DNA of 64,000 bases from an uncultured Acetatifactor sp. (GCA_947627115.1 CANQUQ010000005.1:62001-126000), one strand, 5' to 3'; shown: positions 33,701-43,959, counted from the stretch's first letter. Notes: a model not told the origin generated them from the letters alone. Numbers and translations are program-made.

Positions 33701-33749
33701 ATGATACATCCTTACCTTTCCAGGAAGCCTGCCGCTTCCCTATCTAAGT

Positions 33750-33779
33750 ATCATAGCACATCTTCCGCCGCCTTAGCAA
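33750..33779 (-). promoter_or_regulatory. Candidate glnS promoter
   Basis: Minus strand TTGCTA (33779-33774) and TATGAT (33755-33750) with 18 bp between and a TGC extension before the -10. It lies inside the last codons of the TIR gene, so glnS may be expressed separately. Confidence 0.5.
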
Positions 33780-36192
33780 GCAGTTCTTCCACGCTGTAGA
33801 CCGGCACCGTACACATGCCCTCGGAGTCACTCTTCAGGAAGACCCTGCCGTTCTCCGCATCCACGCCGGACAGACCCTCCATGACGGCCAACGGCCTGCA
33901 CTGAGGGTCCAGCATATAGCCGTAAGAATATCCCCCAATGTAAATGTTTCCCCCGCTGTCCGTCCCCAGCCAATGCTGCAGCGATTCCACATCCGTCATG
34001 GTGTTGACCAGGCTCATGTCTGCCGTCCGGTAGATCTCCAATGTCCCGTCGGTGTAATACACGAACACCGTGGTCTTTTCCGGATCGTAGAAAATACAGG
34101 ACGCCAGCGCCGCCTTCACCAGTCCCATTTCCTCCGCCTGCTGCCTGGCCTCGTTCCCCTGGTAGGCTTCCGTCTCCGGCACCTGCACTTCACCGCTGTA
34201 GGGGGTCAGATCCTCCCCCCGGCTGAAGGTGTAATATGTGACCTTGTTGTCCTGATACGGCAGCACCAGAAAGCCGTTCCCCGCCACCATGAATTTCTTG
34301 ACATTCTGGGAGTGGCTGATGAACCGGCCGACCACATAGTAATCCTCAGCGATATCCGACATGATGACATGATACTCGCCGCTGCGGGTGAATGTGACAT
34401 AGGCATCTGTGTCGATAAAAACGGCACATCCCGCCACATTGGTGCCGTAGGGCAGGACGGCGGCCTCGGAACCGTCCTCAAGCCGCAGCAGGAACGCCTC
34501 GAAGGTGCCCACCACCAGCATATTTTCCGCGCCGTCCGCGCTGGGCAGCATCAGACCGTTGCCGAAGGTGTCCAGCACCTGTTCCCACAGAATGTGCCCC
34601 GTCCCGATCTCAAAGGCAATCACCGTGGTCTCTATATTGATATAATCGTCGTTATGTTCGTTCAGCATCACATACGCAGCACCGTCCCGGTACCGAATCT
34701 CCTTCACAGAACGCGCTTCCAGGTCCAGCGGCGGGTACTTTTCCCCCGTCTCCAGGTCCCAGATCTGCAGGCGGCCCCGGTCCTCCTCCAGCTCCACCTC
34801 CTGAAACGCCAGATACCTTCCGTCCCCGCTCACGTTGAAGAACTGACGGTTATAGTCCCTGTCGCTGTAGGTCTCCCTGACCTCGAAGGTCTCCCCGTCC
34901 AGAATGCATACCTCGCCGAATTTGTGGAGTATCAGATACTTCCCCTCCGGGTCCGCATAGACCTCTCTCACAAACGGCTGATCCTCCCTGCGCACCGCTT
35001 GACCGGCGTCAATGTCATATTCCACGATCTGGGAATCGCCGTTCAAATAGACAATGCGGTCATTTCCCAGCACCTGGAAGGAATTTTCCCCCGCATAATT
35101 TTCCAGATCCCGGATCTCTCCCAGCTTGTTTCCCGTGATCGTGTCCCACACGGTCAGACAGTTGGAATTGTCGAAGGTCACAAGCTTACTTCTGTCCACG
35201 GTCTGCTTCATGCAGTCTATGATTCCCACAGTCGTCATCTGGTGCAGTGGCTTGGCGGAATAACCGTTGTCATAGACAGCCAGGCTTTCCGTCAGAACGA
35301 ACTGTGCCTCCGGAGTGTAGGGCATCGGATTCCCGTCGGAGGATGTCAGCGCGCTGTATGCGGTCTTCACCGCTTCCCTCCTGTCCCCGGCGTCCAGCAG
35401 GCGCTGGGCCTCCTGTGCCAGCCCCAGGGCCTGATGACTCAGCAGCAGCTCGTTCTGCTGCCGGATAGCCTCGTTCTGCTGCAGAATCTCCTCCGCCTGC
35501 GCCTCGATTCTGGCCTTCTGGCTCCGGATCCGCAGCGTCATGACCGTGCTCACCAGACCGAAGGCGAGACATACGGCGCCCACGCCCAGAGAGGCAGCCA
35601 GGATACGCTTCAGGCGTCTCTCCCTGTGACGCTGGCGCAGATCGTCGTAATTCACGGAGAACATGGGGGCCAGCAGCCGCAGAAGTTCCGTCTTCAGAGC
35701 TTTTTTCACGGCCCTTTTATCTTTTCCCCGGATATCTGCCGCAAGCGGTTCCACGGGAATCCGCTCAGTATGCGTGGTTCCGTCGGCCTCCGTCACGGTC
35801 TCCTCCCGGTACAGGAGCTCATCCGGGAACGACTCCGACGGCTCGCCCTCGATAAGCACCGCCAGGACCTTCTCGCGGCCGTGCATACCAATAAAGGTCT
35901 CTATCTCCTTTTTGCACCACAGGGATTGTCTGATCCTGGGGGAACAGATCACGATCAGGAATTCCGACGAAGCCAGCGCCCGCATGATGGGGTCCTCCAG
36001 ATTATCGGTCAGCGGCAGTTCGTCCTTGTCCCGAAAGACACGGTTTATGCGCTTTCGGCCATCCGTCTGTGTCCTGGAGAGTTTTCCGGGCAGCCGGAAC
36101 GCTTCCATCTGTCTGTGCAGCAGCTCCGCCGCATATTTATCCGGCTCCGTGTGCCTGTAACTGATAAATGCATCGTATTCATACTGTTTCAT
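33751..36192 (-). CDS. TIR - transmembrane - coiled coil - beta-propeller protein
   Basis: An 813-residue protein. Residues 4-115 are a TIR domain: YDAFISYRH, then NRVFRDKDELPL, SSEFLIVICSPR and SLWCKKEIETF. Glu96 in the WCxxE motif is the expected NADase residue. A basic region, one membrane helix (about 197-220, LAASLGVGAVCLAFGLVSTV) and a Gln/Glu-rich coiled coil (223-265) follow. From about 290 to the end are WD40-like beta repeats (NCLTVWDTITGNKLGEI, GRLQIWDLETGEKYP, GTLEIYRTADMSLV). The layout is cytoplasmic TIR tethered to a propeller on the other side, like a receptor. The start overlaps the DHH gene stop by 14 bp, so the two are translationally linked. A role in antiphage defence or stress sensing is plausible but not shown; a plain cytoplasmic scaffold is the alternative. 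Confidence 0.88.
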   Translation of the reverse strand: MKQYEYDAFISYRHTEPDKYAAELLHRQMEAFRLPGKLSRTQTDGRKRINRVFRDKDELPLTDNLEDPIMRALASSEFLIVICSPRIRQSLWCKKEIETFIGMHGREKVLAVLIEGEPSESFPDELLYREETVTEADGTTHTERIPVEPLAADIRGKDKRAVKKALKTELLRLLAPMFSVNYDDLRQRHRERRLKRILAASLGVGAVCLAFGLVSTVMTLRIRSQKARIEAQAEEILQQNEAIRQQNELLLSHQALGLAQEAQRLLDAGDRREAVKTAYSALTSSDGNPMPYTPEAQFVLTESLAVYDNGYSAKPLHQMTTVGIIDCMKQTVDRSKLVTFDNSNCLTVWDTITGNKLGEIRDLENYAGENSFQVLGNDRIVYLNGDSQIVEYDIDAGQAVRREDQPFVREVYADPEGKYLILHKFGEVCILDGETFEVRETYSDRDYNRQFFNVSGDGRYLAFQEVELEEDRGRLQIWDLETGEKYPPLDLEARSVKEIRYRDGAAYVMLNEHNDDYINIETTVIAFEIGTGHILWEQVLDTFGNGLMLPSADGAENMLVVGTFEAFLLRLEDGSEAAVLPYGTNVAGCAVFIDTDAYVTFTRSGEYHVIMSDIAEDYYVVGRFISHSQNVKKFMVAGNGFLVLPYQDNKVTYYTFSRGEDLTPYSGEVQVPETEAYQGNEARQQAEEMGLVKAALASCIFYDPEKTTVFVYYTDGTLEIYRTADMSLVNTMTDVESLQHWLGTDSGGNIYIGGYSYGYMLDPQCRPLAVMEGLSGVDAENGRVFLKSDSEGMCTVPVYSVEELLAKAAEDVL

Positions 36193-37693
36193 CATAGCTC
36201 TCACCAAAAATGTTTCTTTCCACGACATACACATCGTGAAGGTCGTCGCAGCGGACCGCCAGATAATCTCCCGGCTGGCCCTGCATATATTTCTCCTTGT
36301 CCCAGGCGGTGAACACCTTGACTCCCTTTTCCAGCTCCTTTGCGTAGATCTTTACTTCTCCGGTGGGCACGCAGACGCGGGCGTAATCCGTCAGGCGCAG
36401 TGTGCTGCCTTCCGCGCGGTCCTTGATCGTGGGCGTATACTCCAGCTCCCCGCCGTGGCGGTACTTTTGATCCACAATTTCATAGGAACGCCGGAATTTT
36501 TCCCGCCGGTTGGGATATACCTCTCCCTTCAGTCCGATGATGATGTAGAGATCCTCCTCCACCGTCAGGTCGATATCCCCCTCCAGAGTACGGATGGTGA
36601 TGGGCGTACCCACAGGGAGCACCTCGTCCGCCTTCACATAGCCCACGGGTATCCTGCGCTTCTTATATTTTTTCATGCTGCCTATGTCCGCCTGATATTC
36701 CTCCGCATAGATCAGCTCAAAGCTGTCAAAATACTGTGTCATGCGGTTGTTAAAGTAAGCCTCCGTATGCAGCGTGGGAAAATTTTTTTCATAGCGCCAC
36801 CGGCTGATAAAGCCTCCCGCCTTCTCGTAATGTCCGCCTCCGGAGCCGATATCCTTGGCCAGAAAGGCAGCCAGTTCACTGGCGTTCACCTCTTTAATGC
36901 AGCTGCGCACGGAAAATTTGTAACCGTCCGGCACCTCGTTGAACACGACACAGCTCTTGATCGCATCCACCTGCAGCAGGAAATCACTGATCAGGCCCAA
37001 AATATTGGGATCACAGGGCTGCGCCTTGATGACTGCGAACTCATAGTCGTCATTATAGCTGTACCGGATCATGGCAATGCCGGCAATCTCCAGCTCTTTT
37101 AAAGAAAGATTGGAATTCCGGAACAGAGTGATAAGACTCTTATCCGGGTTCAGCGCCTCCCGCATATCCATGTCCAGAGGATTGTACAGCTCCGAAAATT
37201 GATTGGTATCCGTATACAGACCGTAGTAGAGGGCCGTGCCCAGGCTTGCGTCACTGTCCACGGCAAATCCCTCGTCCGTCAGCATCTTCCACACAAGTGT
37301 GGAACAGCTTCCCAGATTCGGACTGATAACGCTGAGCTCAATATTTTTCGTCTCCACCTGGTGATGATCGATAATGGCAATATGATCCGCAGTGAGCCCG
37401 GTCACATTGCCGGCTCCGTACTGGCAGTCCACCGTGATCAACAGCCCCTCCACCGACGCGGGGCCCTGATTCCTCGGCTGCACATATTCCACCGGCAGCT
37501 TCAGCTTTTCCACCATCAGGCGCAGATTCGACTTCTGTATCTGGGTCCTGCCGCTGTACACAAGATGCACATCTTTTCCCCTGCTTTGAAAATAACAGTA
37601 CAGACCGTAGCCGGAGGCAAGGGCATCTGCATCCGGATTGTCATGACATTGAATGGTTATCCTGCCGTATTTTTCCAGGTCCGATAATTTCAT
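36179..37693 (-). CDS. DHH/DHHA1 phosphoesterase with a duplicated C-terminal domain
   Basis: A 504-residue protein. Residues 1-330 are a DHH-DHHA1 phosphoesterase: CHDNPDADAL (17-24), TVDCQYGAG, IIDHHQ (109-111 is DHH), and GSGGGHYEKAGGF of DHHA1. Relatives are NrnA nanoRNases and c-di-AMP or pApA phosphodiesterases. The C-terminal 170 residues hold two similar modules: one ends LYIIIGLKGEVYPNRREKF RRSY, the other QPGDYLAVRCDDLHDVYVVE NIFGESY-like. They resemble the small beta-rich 'PGDYL' modules found at the ends of many conflict and phage proteins. No membrane segment is seen. The gene follows purH by 42 bp and overlaps the TIR gene. Confidence 0.85.
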   Translation of the reverse strand: MKLSDLEKYGRITIQCHDNPDADALASGYGLYCYFQSRGKDVHLVYSGRTQIQKSNLRLMVEKLKLPVEYVQPRNQGPASVEGLLITVDCQYGAGNVTGLTADHIAIIDHHQVETKNIELSVISPNLGSCSTLVWKMLTDEGFAVDSDASLGTALYYGLYTDTNQFSELYNPLDMDMREALNPDKSLITLFRNSNLSLKELEIAGIAMIRYSYNDDYEFAVIKAQPCDPNILGLISDFLLQVDAIKSCVVFNEVPDGYKFSVRSCIKEVNASELAAFLAKDIGSGGGHYEKAGGFISRWRYEKNFPTLHTEAYFNNRMTQYFDSFELIYAEEYQADIGSMKKYKKRRIPVGYVKADEVLPVGTPITIRTLEGDIDLTVEEDLYIIIGLKGEVYPNRREKFRRSYEIVDQKYRHGGELEYTPTIKDRAEGSTLRLTDYARVCVPTGEVKIYAKELEKGVKVFTAWDKEKYMQGQPGDYLAVRCDDLHDVYVVERNIFGESYDETV

Positions 37694-37735
37694 AGAATTT
37701 CTCCGTTCATATCCAATCAGGTTCGTCGGTTCAGA

Positions 37736-38914
37736 TCAGTGATGAAACAGGCGCATGCCGGTAAATGCCATCACCATATTATATTTGTTGCAGCAGTCGA
37801 TCACCGCGTCGTCCCTGACGGAGCCTCCCGGCTGAACAACATATTTTACACCGCTCTTTCTCGCTCTTTCAATATTGTCCGAGAACGGGAAGAAGGCATC
37901 CGATCCCAGCGTCACATCCTGCAGTCTGTCCAGCCATGCCCGCTTCTCCTCCTGGGTGAACACCGGCGGCTTTACCCGGAAGGTCTTTTCCCATACGCCG
38001 TCCGCAAGCACGTCCATGAACTCATCGCCCATATATACATCGATGGCGTTATCCCTGTCGGCCCTTCCAAGACCCTCCGCGAACTGCAGTCCCATGACCT
38101 GGGGCGACTGCCGCAGGAACCAGTTATCCGCCTTGGAGCCGGCCAAGCGGGTACAGTGGATCCTGGACTGCTGTCCTGCTCCGATACCTATGGCCTGACC
38201 GTCCTTCACATAGCACACGGAGTTGGACTGCGTATATTTCAAGGTAATCAGAGCGATCTTCATATCGATCAGAGCATTTTGAGGAATTTCCTGATTCCGC
38301 GTCACAATATTGGACAGCAGACCGCTGTTGATATCCAGCTCGTTCCGCCCCTGCTCAAAGGTGATGCCGTAGACCTGTTTTTTCTCCTGAGGTCCGGGCA
38401 CATAGTCCTCATCCATCTGGAGCACGTTATAGTTTCCTTTCTTCTTCTCCTTCAACAGTGCCAGCGCCTCCTCCGTGTAGCCCGGCGCAATGACGCCGTC
38501 AGACACTTCTCTCTTGATGAGTCTGGCGGTATCCGCATCGCAAATGTCAGACAGCGCAATAAAGTCTCCGAAAGAGGACATTCTGTCAGCTCCCCTTGCC
38601 CTTGCGTATGCGCACGCCAGAGGGGACAGATCGCCCAGATCGTCCACCCAGTAGATTTTTGCCAGCGTGCTGTCAAGAGGCAGTCCCACGGCAGCTCCCG
38701 CAGGAGACACATGCTTGAAGGACGCCGCAGCCGGAAGTCCGGTGGCCTCCCGCAGCTCTCTCACCAGCTGCCAGCCGTTGAAGGCATCCAGAAAATTGAT
38801 ATAGCCGGGTCTGCCGTTCAGGACGCTGACCGGCAGCTCGCTTCCGTCCTCCATATAGATCCTGGAAGGCTTTTGGTTGGGATTGCATCCGTATTTCAAT
38901 TCGATCTCTTTCAT
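37736..38914 (-). CDS. purH: AICAR formyltransferase (stand-alone PurH C-terminal domain)
   Basis: A 392-residue enzyme that formylates AICAR with 10-formyl-THF, the second-last step to IMP. It lacks the N-terminal IMP cyclohydrolase domain of ordinary PurH (about 510 residues). Visible blocks: LKYGCNPNQKPSRIY, AASFKHVSPAGAAVGL (catalytic Lys-His), LKYTQSNSVCYVKDGQAIGI, GSDAFFPFSDNIERA and VVQPGGSVRDDAVI. The missing cyclohydrolase step is supplied by the purO-type gene 41 bp upstream, under a ZTP riboswitch. Confidence 0.95.
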   Translation of the reverse strand: MKEIELKYGCNPNQKPSRIYMEDGSELPVSVLNGRPGYINFLDAFNGWQLVRELREATGLPAAASFKHVSPAGAAVGLPLDSTLAKIYWVDDLGDLSPLACAYARARGADRMSSFGDFIALSDICDADTARLIKREVSDGVIAPGYTEEALALLKEKKKGNYNVLQMDEDYVPGPQEKKQVYGITFEQGRNELDINSGLLSNIVTRNQEIPQNALIDMKIALITLKYTQSNSVCYVKDGQAIGIGAGQQSRIHCTRLAGSKADNWFLRQSPQVMGLQFAEGLGRADRDNAIDVYMGDEFMDVLADGVWEKTFRVKPPVFTQEEKRAWLDRLQDVTLGSDAFFPFSDNIERARKSGVKYVVQPGGSVRDDAVIDCCNKYNMVMAFTGMRLFHH

Positions 38915-38955
38915 TCTCTCTTCTCCGTCTCGATTTTTTTCGGCCCTGGGGCCCG

Positions 38956-39663
38956 TTATCGGTTCTTATTCACGATCCTGGTCTCATACTTCCCTGTGGC
39001 AATCTCTATGTAGCGCACGAACAGGGAGACCTTGTTGTCCTGATTCAGACTGTTCCATACAAGCTCCGTAAAGCTGTCGATCTCTCCCGCGATCCCGACC
39101 TTCTTCGGCTCGCCCGTAAAGCTGGGCAGAGGATCGCCGTCATGCATGTAGGTATGGAGGAACCGCCCTTCTCCGGGAGCGGGGGCGTCGTAAGCGAAGG
39201 TGTAACGGCAGCAGCAGGACGGGTCGCCGCCGTCGCTCTTCAAAACGGACATGGCGTAATCGTACCTGCCGTTCTCAATATGCATCACACCGGATATTCT
39301 GGGGGTGTAATTGGGAGCATCCGGCTCAAATTTACGGCAGCGCAGTGCCTGTTCAAAGGTCTTTCCCGCTGCCAGGCCGTCGTAGACGGTATCGGTCTGG
39401 TCTCCGTTCGTGACTATCGTATCATGCTTCAGCACTCTCACCGGAGCGTAAATGATCAGACTGGGATCCTCCAGTTTGGACGGGTCGAAGGCTTCCGTGC
39501 GTATCCCTTCCCCCTCCGTCACGAACACGCGGTTCCGGCTGTTCGAGCTGCGCCCCATGATAAAATAGGCAGTCACGGCATATTTCCCGTCAGCGGAACG
39601 TCCGATGACGATTCCCCTGCCGGGATATTCGTTGGCTTTCAGTTCCTGATCCAGTTGCAGCAT
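38956..39663 (-). CDS. purO: IMP cyclohydrolase, PurO (archaeal) type
   Basis: A 235-residue enzyme that closes FAICAR to IMP. The family start NEYPGRGIVIGRSADGKYAV, then AYFIMGRSSNSRNRVF, GDQTDTVYDG and SGVMHIENGRYDYAMSVLK are the PurO-type blocks; it has no similarity to the bacterial PurH N-terminal domain. I chose ATG 39663 because GGAGG lies 8 bp upstream; an upstream frame would translate the riboswitch. First gene of the ZTP-controlled unit. Confidence 0.93.
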   Translation of the reverse strand: MLQLDQELKANEYPGRGIVIGRSADGKYAVTAYFIMGRSSNSRNRVFVTEGEGIRTEAFDPSKLEDPSLIIYAPVRVLKHDTIVTNGDQTDTVYDGLAAGKTFEQALRCRKFEPDAPNYTPRISGVMHIENGRYDYAMSVLKSDGGDPSCCCRYTFAYDAPAPGEGRFLHTYMHDGDPLPSFTGEPKKVGIAGEIDSFTELVWNSLNQDNKVSLFVRYIEIATGKYETRIVNKNR

Positions 39664-39676
39664 ATTTTTCCTCCTT

Positions 39677-39730
39677 AAAACAGAACCGACCGTCTGCGCA
39701 TCACAAGACGGGTGGTGCCCAGGCGGTCGG
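39677..39730 (-). terminator. Terminator of the ZTP riboswitch
   Basis: On the minus strand CCGACCG (39730-39724) pairs with CGGTCGG (39692-39686), followed by TTCTGTTTT (39685-39677). The 5' arm overlaps the aptamer's conserved CCGCCTGGGC end, so ligand binding and termination exclude each other. Confidence 0.8.
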
Positions 39731-39790
39731 CTTATTTTCCGCTGCACTCCCCATGGGTACTCCCATTTCCGCCAGTCATGCAGCTGCTGC
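39714..39790 (-). promoter_or_regulatory. ZTP (pfl) riboswitch aptamer
   Basis: Minus strand from 39779: TGACTGGCGGAAATGGGAGT, then ACCCATGGGGAGTGC (the conserved GGGGAG region, with ATGGG/CCCAT pairing), an A-rich linker and GCCGACCGCCTGGGCACC (to 39714). This matches the pfl consensus, which senses ZMP/ZTP. It leads purO-purH, a classic target. When ZTP builds up (lack of 10-formyl-THF) the aptamer should stop termination. Confidence 0.92.
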
Positions 39791-39797
39791 TATTATC

Positions 39798-42401
39798 TTA
39801 CTCGTTTTTGTCCGAGTTTGCAACATATTTCTGTTCAAAAATGTCCCGCTCCATAGGACGGTCAAAATAAAAGCCCTGGATATAACACACATTCATTTTG
39901 CTGACCACATCATATTGGGCGGATGTCTCGATGCCCTCCACGCACACGTCGACCCCCAGGGTCTCCGCCAGCTCTCCCACCATCTTGATGAAAGCCTGAG
40001 CGTAGGCATCCTTTTCCAGATCCTCCACAAAGCTCTGCTCTATCTTGAGCAGATCGAACGGAATTTCCCTGATGTGGTTCAGGGACGAATATCCCGTGCC
40101 GAAGTCATCCAGTGCGATCCTGACGCCCAACGCCTTAATGCGGTTCAATATCTCCTTCATCCGCATCATATCGTTGATCGCCAGACTCTCCGTCACCTCC
40201 AGGACCAGATTTTCAGGCGTTATTCCCGTCTCCTGAAGGATCTGCTCCACGATCTCCACCACATCCGGCTGCAGAAGCTGTACCACGGACAGATTGACAT
40301 TCACCCTGTAATCCGGATGGCCGTTCTCATTCCATTTCCGGCATTGCATGCATGCTTCCCTGAGCACATGATTTCCGATGGGGTTGATCAGGCCCAAATA
40401 CTCGGCAAGCGGAATGAACTCTTCCGGCGGAATGAATCCCAGCTTGTTGCTGTTCCAGCGGATCAACGCCTCTGCGCCCACACAGGCGCCGCCTTTTCTC
40501 AGATTCATGATCGGCTGGTAATAGACCTCAAATTCGTCATATCCTTCCATGGTGGCATCCCGCATGCTCTTTTCCATATTGAGCCGCTTCCCAGAGGCGG
40601 AAAGCAGATCCTGCCGAAAATCTACGATCCTGTTCTTGCCGCTCTTCTTGGCTTCGTGCATGGCAATATCCGCCTTCTGGACCAGATCCAGCACGCTGTC
40701 CCCCATGTCGGGAAAAAGGACGCTTCCCATGCTCATGGTACAGTAATAATCCGAGTCCTTCAGGAACCAGGGGCGTTCAAATATCGCCCCGATATCGGCG
40801 ACGATCCTTTCATATTCCGGATAGCGGTCGGGGGAGACGATGATGACGAACTCATCTCCTCCCATGCGATAGCAGGTATCCTCAATGCCGGGAATCCTCT
40901 GCAGCGAATTGGATATGGCCTTGAGCAGCACATCGCCGTACTGATGCCCCAGGCCTTCATTGATGTGCTTGAAATCGTCCAGATCCAGATAGAGGAGCGC
41001 CCCCGTCTTTCCGTCCTTTTTCGCCTGATCCGCCTGCCTGGCAAGATCTCTCTCACAGCACATCCTGTTATACAGCCCTGTCAGCAGATCCGTGTAGGCC
41101 TGCTGCTCTATCCTGCGCTGATAAAGCTTTTTGTCCGTTATGTCATAGAGGGAATATAGGTTTGCCGGCTCTCCGTTGGACCAGGTGATCTCCTTAAAGA
41201 TCAGGCTGTACCAGCAGCCCTGCTGAAGATGATCGATCTCATAGGTCCCGCCGGTGCACTCCTGCGAAAGCCCCTGCTCCAGCATCCGCACAAAACTGCC
41301 CTCGCTGAGTTCCTTCGCAAAGGTATCCTTCAGCTGTCTGTTGGAGAACAGCTCCTTCCCTGTCCTGCGGTCCGTCACGTAGATGGCACAGTCCACATTT
41401 TCAAGCGCCATCTCCAACGCCCTGTGGGCGACGTTAAGACGGTTCTGCATCGTCCTCCTGGCGAGAATGCTCTGCAGTACCCGCACCGAATCGTCAATGA
41501 ACTTTATCTCCTGCTGTCCCCACACATGCCGCTTTCTGTGGTTCAGCGACAGCATCAGGGCGCCGCCGTCATCCCGGCTGCTTATGGGCAGGATTATGAC
41601 CGCCTGCAGCCGATGCTTGCGGATCTCGTCCCAATATTCCACCTCTTTTTCTCCGGTGGAAGCCACAATGAGCTTTTTGTGCTTCAGAATGAGCGGAACG
41701 GGAAGATTGCTGGTCCTGTCATAAACGGAGTTCACTCCGGGCGCCAGCCACTCACAGATGACATCCATAGTGCCGGGCCGTGGGGCAAGTCGATAGATCT
41801 GTGCCGAGTCCACCTGAAGATAGGCACTGAGTATGCCCAGCCATTTTTTCATGAGGCTTTCCTCATGCTCGCCGCTGTCCAGAAGCTCCACGATCTTAGC
41901 CGAAAAATCCGCGCTTCGGACATGCCTGTACAGCTCCTGCTCCGCAGAACGGTTCCTCATGATGTCTAACTTCGCGTCGATATTGGACGCCTTGTTCTCA
42001 AACAGGGCACTGCTGATATCCTGCAGCAGATCCAGAGTGTCCAGAAAATACATTCCCTCTGCCTTGCGACCGGGCCTTACCATAAAGACAAGCCAGTACA
42101 GCTGAGTTTTCCCTTCCAGGCGCACGGCCATCGCCGCCACCTTGTCGCCGTCTTCACCGACATCCTCTATCGCCAGATCCTCCAGCGAACCGTCCCACAC
42201 TCTCTCCAGGACCAGCTTGACCTGAGGGCGGCTCTGATAGCTCCGGATGCGCTCCCTCTGCTCCTCGCTGCCGGTAATGTCCGTGATCCTATTGCCCTCA
42301 CTGTCCAGACAGTAAGCGCACAGTCCGGTGGCTTTGCAGAAATCCTCCTGAAAATGCTGTAACTCCTTCTGATCGATCAACTCGTTGGAAATGTTTTGCA
42401 A
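39798..42401 (-). CDS. PocR-GAF-PAS-like GGDEF-EAL cyclic-di-GMP enzyme
   Basis: An 867-residue cytoplasmic signalling protein. Residues about 10-160 resemble the PocR sensory domain (FCKATGLCAYCLDSEGNRIT), about 170-320 a GAF domain, about 330-430 a PAS-like segment. The GGDEF domain keeps YRMGGDEFVII (about residue 517) and the EAL domain keeps GAEALIRW (about 645), EVTES, DDFGTGYSSL and VEGIETSAQ, so both cyclase and phosphodiesterase sites look intact. Start is a TTG at 42401 with GGAGG 7 bp upstream, only 16 bp after guaB, so c-di-GMP turnover is cotranscribed with GTP supply. It ends 8 bp before the ZTP aptamer. Confidence 0.92.
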   Translation of the reverse strand: MQNISNELIDQKELQHFQEDFCKATGLCAYCLDSEGNRITDITGSEEQRERIRSYQSRPQVKLVLERVWDGSLEDLAIEDVGEDGDKVAAMAVRLEGKTQLYWLVFMVRPGRKAEGMYFLDTLDLLQDISSALFENKASNIDAKLDIMRNRSAEQELYRHVRSADFSAKIVELLDSGEHEESLMKKWLGILSAYLQVDSAQIYRLAPRPGTMDVICEWLAPGVNSVYDRTSNLPVPLILKHKKLIVASTGEKEVEYWDEIRKHRLQAVIILPISSRDDGGALMLSLNHRKRHVWGQQEIKFIDDSVRVLQSILARRTMQNRLNVAHRALEMALENVDCAIYVTDRRTGKELFSNRQLKDTFAKELSEGSFVRMLEQGLSQECTGGTYEIDHLQQGCWYSLIFKEITWSNGEPANLYSLYDITDKKLYQRRIEQQAYTDLLTGLYNRMCCERDLARQADQAKKDGKTGALLYLDLDDFKHINEGLGHQYGDVLLKAISNSLQRIPGIEDTCYRMGGDEFVIIVSPDRYPEYERIVADIGAIFERPWFLKDSDYYCTMSMGSVLFPDMGDSVLDLVQKADIAMHEAKKSGKNRIVDFRQDLLSASGKRLNMEKSMRDATMEGYDEFEVYYQPIMNLRKGGACVGAEALIRWNSNKLGFIPPEEFIPLAEYLGLINPIGNHVLREACMQCRKWNENGHPDYRVNVNLSVVQLLQPDVVEIVEQILQETGITPENLVLEVTESLAINDMMRMKEILNRIKALGVRIALDDFGTGYSSLNHIREIPFDLLKIEQSFVEDLEKDAYAQAFIKMVGELAETLGVDVCVEGIETSAQYDVVSKMNVCYIQGFYFDRPMERDIFEQKYVANSDKNE

Positions 42402-42417
42402 AATAACTCCTCCACGT

Positions 42418-43899
<1,482 letters not shown>

Positions 43900-43915
43900 T
43901 CAGTACAATAATCTG

Positions 43916-43945
43916 ATAACCCCGGAGAGCCTCTGCCGGGGTTAT
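43916..43945. other. Ten-bp hairpin in the guaB leader
   Basis: ATAACCCCGG (43916-43925) and CCGGGGTTAT (43936-43945) are perfect inverted repeats with a 10-nt loop that can itself pair (AGAG/CTCT). On the guaB transcript no clear T-run follows, so it may be a leader stabiliser or regulator; on the other strand an A/T-rich tail follows. Confidence 0.6.
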
Positions 43946-43959
43946 AAATATTTCAAAAG

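Noticed and set aside
32282..36312. Two long open frames (505 and 779 codons) on the plus strand opposite glnS and the TIR gene
   Set aside because: They mirror the codon pattern of the real minus-strand genes, have no domain motifs, no ribosome site and an unnatural His/Arg/Leu-rich composition. GC-rich genes often leave the opposite strand free of stops.
43916..43945. Purine or PRPP riboswitch before guaB
   Set aside because: Only one simple hairpin is seen; conserved aptamer blocks of known purine riboswitches are not readable.
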